In this document: one piece after another, positions 41,684 to 46,843 of the stretch
How the letters are laid out: every line of letters starts with the position of its first letter
Position numbering within the stretch: position 1 is the stretch's first letter
Assembly: GCA_030426845.1 (NCBI GenBank)
Contig: JAUHXR010000028.1
Span: 1 to 46,843 of the forward strand
DNA: 46,843 nucleotides
DNA from: Polyangia bacterium
Lineage (GTDB): Bacteria; Myxococcota_A; Polyangia; Polyangiales; Sandaracinaceae
Reading direction: 5' to 3'
Translations under genes and position numbers: made by a program
The notes under the pieces: model-generated
Databases searched by the model: none
What the model saw: only the letters and a program-made list of their open reading frames with translations
What the model was told of the DNA's origin: nothing

Positions 41684-44092
41684 CTACTCGGGCTCGCGGA
41701 TGCCGAGGTGGTCGAGCGCCGCCCTCAGCGCCTCGACGCGCGGGGCGGCCTCGGGATCGGTCCGCCAGCCGGGCAGCAGCTCGCGCGCGAGGCGCCACGC
41801 GACCGTCTGGGCCTCGCCGAGATCGAAGCGCCACGGGGAGCTCGCCGCGAACGCGGCCACGTCGCGGAGCCGCGCCCAGACGGCGAGGTCGTCGGGCGCC
41901 TCGCGCGCGGCGGCCACGCAGGCCTCGAGCGTCTCCTGCAGGGCCGCGCCGAGCGCCACCGGGTCGAGCGCCACCCCGGCCTCCGCCGACTCGTCGACGA
42001 GCCGCTCGACCACCGCCAGGTCGACCGCGTCCCCCGCCGCGACCGCGGCTCGCAACCTCGCGTGCACCGTGTACGCCGCCGCCGCGTGGAAGGCGCCGGG
42101 GAGCGGCTGGCCGAGGCTCGAGACGAAGCGCATGAGCGGCGCGACCCCGTCGTAGACCGCCTCGAAGGTCTGCTCGACCTCGCGCGTCCGATCGGCGAGG
42201 AGCCGGCCGAGGATCGCGGCCTGCGCGTCCTGGAACAGCGAGCGCAGCGTGAACCGGCGCTCCACGTCGAAGTGGCGGTCGATCTGCCGCACCACCTCGG
42301 AGAGGTCCGCCCGGTAGAACGGCGGCGTCAACGCGCCGTGCATCGCCACGTGGTGAGCGGCGTGCTCGAACGGCCGCAGACCGCCCATCACGTTGTGGTC
42401 GCCGAGGTGGAGCACCGCGAAGCTCAGATCGCGCGCCTCGCCCGTGATCCGCGAGCGCACCGTGAGGCGCCCGGTCGCGAGGCGGCTCGGCCCGCTGCGC
42501 GCGACGTCGTGCTCGATCAGCGCGCCCTCGTAGCCCTCGGTGACCCAGCTCCGGGTCGAGTCCTCGAACACGCTCGCGATGGCGAAGTTGGCGCCGACGT
42601 CCTCGAGCGCGACCTGGGACGGCAGCACCAGCTCGCGGTAGACGCCGTCGACGTCGCCGAACGCCTCGCGGTTGCTCGGCGCCTGCGCGAGCCGCTCGCG
42701 GAACGCCGGCTCGAGGTCGCGCCCGAAGAGCTGCGCCCCGAGCTGGATGGCGCGCGCGGCGTAGCGCAGCACCTGGACGGTCTCGAGCCCGCTCGGCTCG
42801 TCGAAGAACCACCCGCAGCTCGTGTACATGAGCATCGCGTGGCGCTGCAGCTCCAGCAGCTCGAGCGCCCGCCGCCGCGACGCCTCGCCGCCGTCCCCGC
42901 GGCCGTGCGCGGCGAAGAACGCCGACTCGGCCTCCGGCCCGCGGTCGAGGAGCACGTCGATGTAGGCGTCGCGCGCCTCCCACGGATCGTCGAGGACCTC
43001 GGCCGCCGCGCGCTCGTAAGGCCCGCGAAGCTCGTCGCGCAGCCAGTCGAGCGCGTCGCGCAGCGGCCCGCGCCAGCGCTGGTGCCAGCCTGTGCCTGTG
43101 TTGCAGCCGCAGTCGGACCGCCAGCGCTCGACGCCGTGCGCGCAGCTCCACGAGGTGCGCTCCTCGATGCGCGCCTCCCAGGTCGGCGGCATCAGCGTCA
43201 GCGCCTGCCCGTAGTTGGTCAGCGTGACGTTCGGGTCGTCCTCGAACGCCCGCAGCGCCACCGCGAGCGCCATCTCGCCGTAGGCGTGGTGGTGACCGTA
43301 GGTCTCGCCGTCGGTCGCGATGTGCGCGAGCTGGTGGTCGCCGCGCGCGTCGAAGAGCCCGCCGATTCGCCGGGCGAAGCGGTGCCCGTCGTCGAGGAGG
43401 CGCTCGAAGGCGACCGCGCGAGAGACCGGGCCGTCGTAGAAGAACAGGTCGATCGAGCGCCCCGACGGGAGCGGCGCGCGGTAGGGCCGGCGCGGATCGA
43501 CTCGCTGGCCGCGCACGTCGGCCCAGGCGCCACCGGGGGGCCGCACCTCCCGGCACTGGTGTGGCGCGAGGATCGTGTAGCGCACCCCCGCCTCGGCGAG
43601 CACCTCGAGGCTCTCCGTGTCGACCGCGGTCTCCGCCAGCCACATGCCCTCGGCGGGTCGTCCGAAGCGGCGCTCGAAGTCCCGGAGGCCCCAGCGCACC
43701 TGGGTGACCTTGTCCCGCCGATCCGCGAGCGGGAGGATCATGTGGTTGTAGACCTGCGCGATCGCCGAGCCGTGGCCGCCGAAGCGCTCCGCGCTCGCCG
43801 CGTCGGCCGCGAGGATCGCGGCGTAGACGTCGGGCCGCGCGCGCTCCATCCAGCTCAGCAGCGTCGGCCCGAAGTTGAAGCTGATGCGCTCGTAGTTGCT
43901 CTCGATGCGCGCGATGCGCGCGCCCTCGAGGATCCGCGCGTGCGAGTTCGGCGCGTAGCACTCCTCGGTGACCCGCGCGTTCCAGTCGTGCGAGGGCCAC
44001 GCGCTCGGCTGGCGCTCGACCGCCTCGAGCCACGGGTTCTCGCGCGGCGGCTGGTAGAAGTGCCCGTGGACGCAGACGAGGCGCCGGCTCAC
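41684..44092 (-). CDS. Glycoside hydrolase family 57 protein with DUF3536 domain
   Basis: 802 aa. The GH57 domain fills about residues 1-330: [18 protein letters not shown] near the start, [10 protein letters not shown] (segment with the nucleophile Glu in the family) and [17 protein letters not shown] (segment with the acid/base Asp). The rest (about 400-790) matches what I remember of DUF3536, a helical domain usually fused to this kind of GH57. It most likely cleaves or transfers alpha-glucans in the cytoplasm; the exact specificity is unknown. I started at the GTG at 44092, which overlaps the TGA of glgB as GTGA, so the two are coupled. The frame is open much further upstream through glgB, which is a shadow. 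Confidence 0.9.
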   Translation of the reverse strand: MSRRLVCVHGHFYQPPRENPWLEAVERQPSAWPSHDWNARVTEECYAPNSHARILEGARIARIESNYERISFNFGPTLLSWMERARPDVYAAILAADAASAERFGGHGSAIAQVYNHMILPLADRRDKVTQVRWGLRDFERRFGRPAEGMWLAETAVDTESLEVLAEAGVRYTILAPHQCREVRPPGGAWADVRGQRVDPRRPYRAPLPSGRSIDLFFYDGPVSRAVAFERLLDDGHRFARRIGGLFDARGDHQLAHIATDGETYGHHHAYGEMALAVALRAFEDDPNVTLTNYGQALTLMPPTWEARIEERTSWSCAHGVERWRSDCGCNTGTGWHQRWRGPLRDALDWLRDELRGPYERAAAEVLDDPWEARDAYIDVLLDRGPEAESAFFAAHGRGDGGEASRRRALELLELQRHAMLMYTSCGWFFDEPSGLETVQVLRYAARAIQLGAQLFGRDLEPAFRERLAQAPSNREAFGDVDGVYRELVLPSQVALEDVGANFAIASVFEDSTRSWVTEGYEGALIEHDVARSGPSRLATGRLTVRSRITGEARDLSFAVLHLGDHNVMGGLRPFEHAAHHVAMHGALTPPFYRADLSEVVRQIDRHFDVERRFTLRSLFQDAQAAILGRLLADRTREVEQTFEAVYDGVAPLMRFVSSLGQPLPGAFHAAAAYTVHARLRAAVAAGDAVDLAVVERLVDESAEAGVALDPVALGAALQETLEACVAAAREAPDDLAVWARLRDVAAFAASSPWRFDLGEAQTVAWRLARELLPGWRTDPEAAPRVEALRAALDHLGIREPE

Positions 44093-45990
44093 GACGCGCC
44101 GGGGGCGCGGAGCATCACCGCGGCGAGGGGCGGGAGCGTGAGGCACAGCGAGAACGCCCGACCGTGCGCGGGCACCGGCTCCGCCTCGACCCGCCCGAGG
44201 TTCCCGACCCCGCTGCCGCCGAAGGCCTCCGCGTCGGTGTTGAGGATCTCGCCCCACTCGCCCGCCTCGGGCACCCCGACGCGGTAGTCGTAGCGGACGA
44301 CCGGGGTGAAGTTGATCGCGACCGCGATCGGTGGGGCGCCCCCCGCTCCACGCCGGAGGTAGCAAAGCACGCTGCGCTCCGAGTCGCTCCCGTCGACCCA
44401 CTCGAAGCCGCCCGGATCCGCGTCGCCCTCGTGGAGCGCGGGCTCCTCGCGGTAGCGGCGGTTCAGCTCGGAGACGAGCCGCATCACCCCGGCGTGGGCG
44501 TCCTCCTCGAGGAGGTGCCAGTCGAGGCTCGAGTCGTGGCCCCACTCGCGCCACTGCGCCAGCTCGCTCCCCATGAACAGCAGCTTCTTGCCGGGCTGCG
44601 AGTACATGTAGGCGTAGAGGAGCCGAAGGTTCGCGAACTTCTGCCAGCGGTCGCCCGGCATCTTGTTGAGCAGCGAGCCCTTGCCGTGGACGACCTCGTC
44701 GTGGCTCAGCGGCAGCACGAAGTTCTCGTGGAACGCGTAGAGCGAGCGGAACGTGAGCTCGTTGTGGTGGTAGCGGCGGTGCACCGGGTCCCGCTGGAGG
44801 TAGCGCAACGTGTCGTGCATCCATCCGAGGTCCCACTTGAGCCCGAAGCCGAGCCCGCCCATGAAGGTCGGCCGCGAGACCATCGGCCAGCTCGTCGACT
44901 CCTCCGCGATCGTCTGGACGCCCGGGACCTGCTCGTAGACCGCCTCGTTGATCTGCCGGAGCAGCGCGATGGCGTCGTAGTCCTCGCGCCCGCCGTCCTC
45001 GTTGGGCGTCCACTCTCCGGGCCCGCGCGAGTAGTCGAGGTAGAGCATCGACGCGACGCCGTCCACGCGCAGGCCGTCGGCGTGGTAGCGCTCGAGCCAG
45101 AAGCGCGCGCTCGAGACGAGGAAGCTCCGCACCTCGTGGCGGCCGTAGTTGAAGATGCAGCTCCGCCAGTCCGGATGCAGGCCTCGCTCGCCCGCGTGCT
45201 CGAAGAGGTGGGTCCCGTCGAAGAGCGCCAGGCCGTGGGCGTCGTTCGGGAAGTGGGCCGGCACCCAGTCGAGGATCACCCCGATCCCCTCCTGGTGGAG
45301 GTGATCGATGAGGAACATGAGGTCCTCGGGCTTGCCGAAGCGGTGGGTCGGCGCGAAGTAGCCGGTGACCTGGTACCCCCACGAGCCGCCGAAGGGGTGC
45401 TCCATGACCGGGAGCAGCTCCACGTGGGTGAAGCCGAGCTCCTTCACGTGGGCGGCGAGGCGCGGCGCGAGCTCGCGGTAGCCGAGCGGCCGGTCGGCCT
45501 CTTCGGGCACCGTGCGCCACGAGCCGAGGTGGACCTCGTAGATGCTCATCGGCGCGTCGAGGCCGTTGCGGGCCTCGCGCTCCTCCATCCAGGCGCCGTC
45601 GCCCCACGCGTAGTCGAGCTCCCACACGATCGAGGCGGTCCGCGGCGGCGTCTCGTGGAGGAAGCCGAACGGGTCGGCCTTGAGGTGCACGTGGCCGTCG
45701 GCGCCCTGGATGAGGAACTTGTAGAGCGCGCCCGGGCCGACGCCACGGACGAACCCCTCGAACACGCCGCTCGAGGCGCGCGGCGCGAGGGGGTGCGCGT
45801 CGTCGGTCCAGTCGTTGAAGTCGCCCACCACCGAGACCCCGCGCGCGTTCGGCGCCCAGACCGCGAAGTGCGTGCCCGGCTCCCCGTCGGCGTCGAAGCC
45901 GACGTGCGCGCCGAGGTGCTCGTCGAGGCGCTGGTGGGTGCCCTCGTTGAAGAGGTAGACGTCCTGGTCGGAGAGCCTCGAGGTGACCAT
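44089..45990 (-). CDS. glgB: 1,4-alpha-glucan branching enzyme GlgB
   Basis: 633 aa, shorter than E. coli GlgB (728 aa) because it lacks the first N-terminal domain. Residues about 35-125 form the CBM48 domain ([21 protein letters not shown]) and about 150-530 the alpha-amylase barrel. Catalytic parts are visible: [18 protein letters not shown] (nucleophile Asp), AEESTSWP (acid Glu) and [13 protein letters not shown] (third acid). The C-terminal beta domain ends near MLRAP. It introduces alpha-1,6 branches into glycogen. It is transcribed leftward with the GH57 gene, starting at the ATG at 45990. Confidence 0.97.
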   Translation of the reverse strand: MVTSRLSDQDVYLFNEGTHQRLDEHLGAHVGFDADGEPGTHFAVWAPNARGVSVVGDFNDWTDDAHPLAPRASSGVFEGFVRGVGPGALYKFLIQGADGHVHLKADPFGFLHETPPRTASIVWELDYAWGDGAWMEEREARNGLDAPMSIYEVHLGSWRTVPEEADRPLGYRELAPRLAAHVKELGFTHVELLPVMEHPFGGSWGYQVTGYFAPTHRFGKPEDLMFLIDHLHQEGIGVILDWVPAHFPNDAHGLALFDGTHLFEHAGERGLHPDWRSCIFNYGRHEVRSFLVSSARFWLERYHADGLRVDGVASMLYLDYSRGPGEWTPNEDGGREDYDAIALLRQINEAVYEQVPGVQTIAEESTSWPMVSRPTFMGGLGFGLKWDLGWMHDTLRYLQRDPVHRRYHHNELTFRSLYAFHENFVLPLSHDEVVHGKGSLLNKMPGDRWQKFANLRLLYAYMYSQPGKKLLFMGSELAQWREWGHDSSLDWHLLEEDAHAGVMRLVSELNRRYREEPALHEGDADPGGFEWVDGSDSERSVLCYLRRGAGGAPPIAVAINFTPVVRYDYRVGVPEAGEWGEILNTDAEAFGGSGVGNLGRVEAEPVPAHGRAFSLCLTLPPLAAVMLRAPGAS

Positions 45991-46020
45991 CGCCGCGCAC
46001 TCTTAGCAGCCCGGCGCGGG

Positions 46021-46050
46021 CGCGCACCGTGACAGTTCTCGTGGTGCGCG
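46021..46050. promoter_or_regulatory. Inverted repeat in the glgB divergent region, possible operator
   Basis: CGCGCACC (46021-46028) and GGTGCGCG (46043-46050) form an 8-bp perfect inverted repeat 14 bases apart, inside the 98-base gap between the divergently read glgB and the partial gene at 46089. It could be a regulator site or a weak hairpin. The flanking bases are ordinary G+C-rich sequence. Confidence 0.3.
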
Positions 46051-46088
46051 TCGTTGCCGGGGGCCCGCGGGGGTCGCATCCTCCGCGG

Positions 46089-46843
46089 GTGTCGCGCGGC
46101 GAGTCACCGAAGTCCACGCCCCGCGTCGGCGCGATCGGCGTCTGGTCGGTCTTCCTCATGCTGCTGGTCGGCGTGATCTGGCTCGTCGCGAGCCAGACCC
46201 ACGGCTGCGGCGCGGAGGTGCCCGAACCGGCGCCCCCGTTCGCGGGCGCGGCCGCGCGGGTCGCGGAGCTCTCCTGGCGCGACTGCGTGGACCCCCCCGT
46301 CACCGCCGGCAGCCTGCGCGCGCGCCTCCTCGCCCGGGGCTACCAGCCCGCTGACACCGCCCCGCTCGAGGTCGAGCTCCCGTTCGACCGACCGGTCGAG
46401 GGCCTCGCCGGAGCCTGCGGGGTCGCGCTCGTGGCCGGGGCTCCCGGGGCCAGCCTCACCGCGGTCGCGGCCGGGGACGGCCCCGGCCGCGCTCCCTGCG
46501 CGTCCCCCTTCGCCGCGGTGGGGGTCTGCGGCGAGGATCGGCTCCGGCTCCAGGGCGTCGGTCAGGCCTCGGTCTACGCTCTCCTCTACCCGGGGCTCAC
46601 CGCGGGAGACCCTGCGCGCACCGGCCTCCCGGCCGACGTCCTGCTCGCCCACGCCGAGGCCGAGCACCTGTGGGCCCTCAGCGGCTGGAGCCCGTCGGGG
46701 CCGGCGCTGCGCGTCCCGATCGCGGCTGGCGCGAGCCGCTGGGCGCCGCCCACTCCCGCCTCGGGGTGCGCGCGCTTCGTGATCGTGGGCGAGGGGCTCT
46801 CCTACGGCCAGACCGCGTGGGAGGGCATCCCCTACGCCTACGA
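46089..46843 (+). CDS. Partial membrane-anchored hypothetical protein
   Basis: At least 251 codons, open to the right edge of the window. GTG at 46089 with CATCCT 6 bases upstream resembles the leaderless start pattern. Residues about 12-35 form one transmembrane helix or uncleaved signal anchor (VGAIGVWSVFLMLLVGVIWLVAS), followed by THGCGAEVPEPAPP and a soluble part with scattered Cys (WRDCVDPP, GACGVAL, GVCGEDRL, GCARFVIV). The soluble part is likely outside the cytoplasm. Codon third positions are G/C-rich throughout, so coding is secure. I recognise no domain. Confidence 0.75.
   Translation, partial: MSRGESPKSTPRVGAIGVWSVFLMLLVGVIWLVASQTHGCGAEVPEPAPPFAGAAARVAELSWRDCVDPPVTAGSLRARLLARGYQPADTAPLEVELPFDRPVEGLAGACGVALVAGAPGASLTAVAAGDGPGRAPCASPFAAVGVCGEDRLRLQGVGQASVYALLYPGLTAGDPARTGLPADVLLAHAEAEHLWALSGWSPSGPALRVPIAAGASRWAPPTPASGCARFVIVGEGLSYGQTAWEGIPYAY

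Noticed and set aside
39971..44287. A 1438-codon plus-strand open frame spanning the regulator and the GH57 gene
   Set aside because: It is antisense to the GH57/glgB genes and out of frame with the regulator, with Arg/Ala-rich low complexity only.

Overview
The window is about 70-75% G+C, densely packed and strongly codon-biased. It carries many lipoproteins, a serine/threonine kinase with the HRDxSPQN catalytic loop seen in myxobacteria, a very long cysteine-rich repeat lipoprotein, an RCC1-repeat lipoprotein and one protein with a MYXO-CTERM-like tail. This points to a myxobacterium (Myxococcota). A Sandaracinus-like member of the Polyangiales is my best guess, from general resemblance only.

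Layout. 1-1042: the start of a secreted protein running off the left edge, a MITE-like repeat (250-410) and a small low-G+C islet with a DUF4288-like gene. 1170-5255: rlmN, dapD and a large lipoprotein. 5361-10553: a leftward TCA-cycle run icd-sucC-sucD-mdh followed by ndk, with hairpins after sucD, mdh and ndk. 10754-18685: a PPC-like lipoprotein, a XerC/D recombinase, a YceI lipoprotein, a 907-aa peptidase-like/Omp85-barrel fusion, a class II amidotransferase without its cysteine, a lipoprotein and cutA. 18891-27960: FKBP and RCC1 lipoproteins (overlapping genes), a patatin, an outer-membrane protein with a duplicated module, and the 1419-aa cysteine-rich lipoprotein. 27979-33735: a periplasmic/membrane protein joined to a Ser/Thr kinase, a coiled-coil/TPR membrane protein, and a small lipoprotein-efp-epmA cluster. 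33786-33913: the second repeat copy. 33926-41672: lipoproteins, mazG, a polyglycine lipoprotein and a 919-aa ATPase regulator. 41684-45990: glgB with a GH57/DUF3536 glycosidase. A partial membrane-anchored protein runs off the right edge.

The genes that clearly work together are the TCA enzymes, EF-P with its lysyl-ligase EpmA, and GlgB with the GH57 enzyme. The rest is a mixture of housekeeping genes and cell-envelope proteins of unknown role.

Two kinds of gene start are visible. The TCA genes, ndk and efp have Shine-Dalgarno sequences. Several other genes (cutA, mazG, the RCC1 lipoprotein, the duplicated outer-membrane protein, the lipoprotein at 33926) have none, but carry a TANNNT hexamer exactly 6 nt before the start codon. 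That is the geometry of leaderless transcription. The features most worth a second look are this pattern, the peptidase-like/Omp85 fusion, the cysteine-less amidotransferase, the two-copy inverted-repeat element with its nested segment, and the low-G+C islet.
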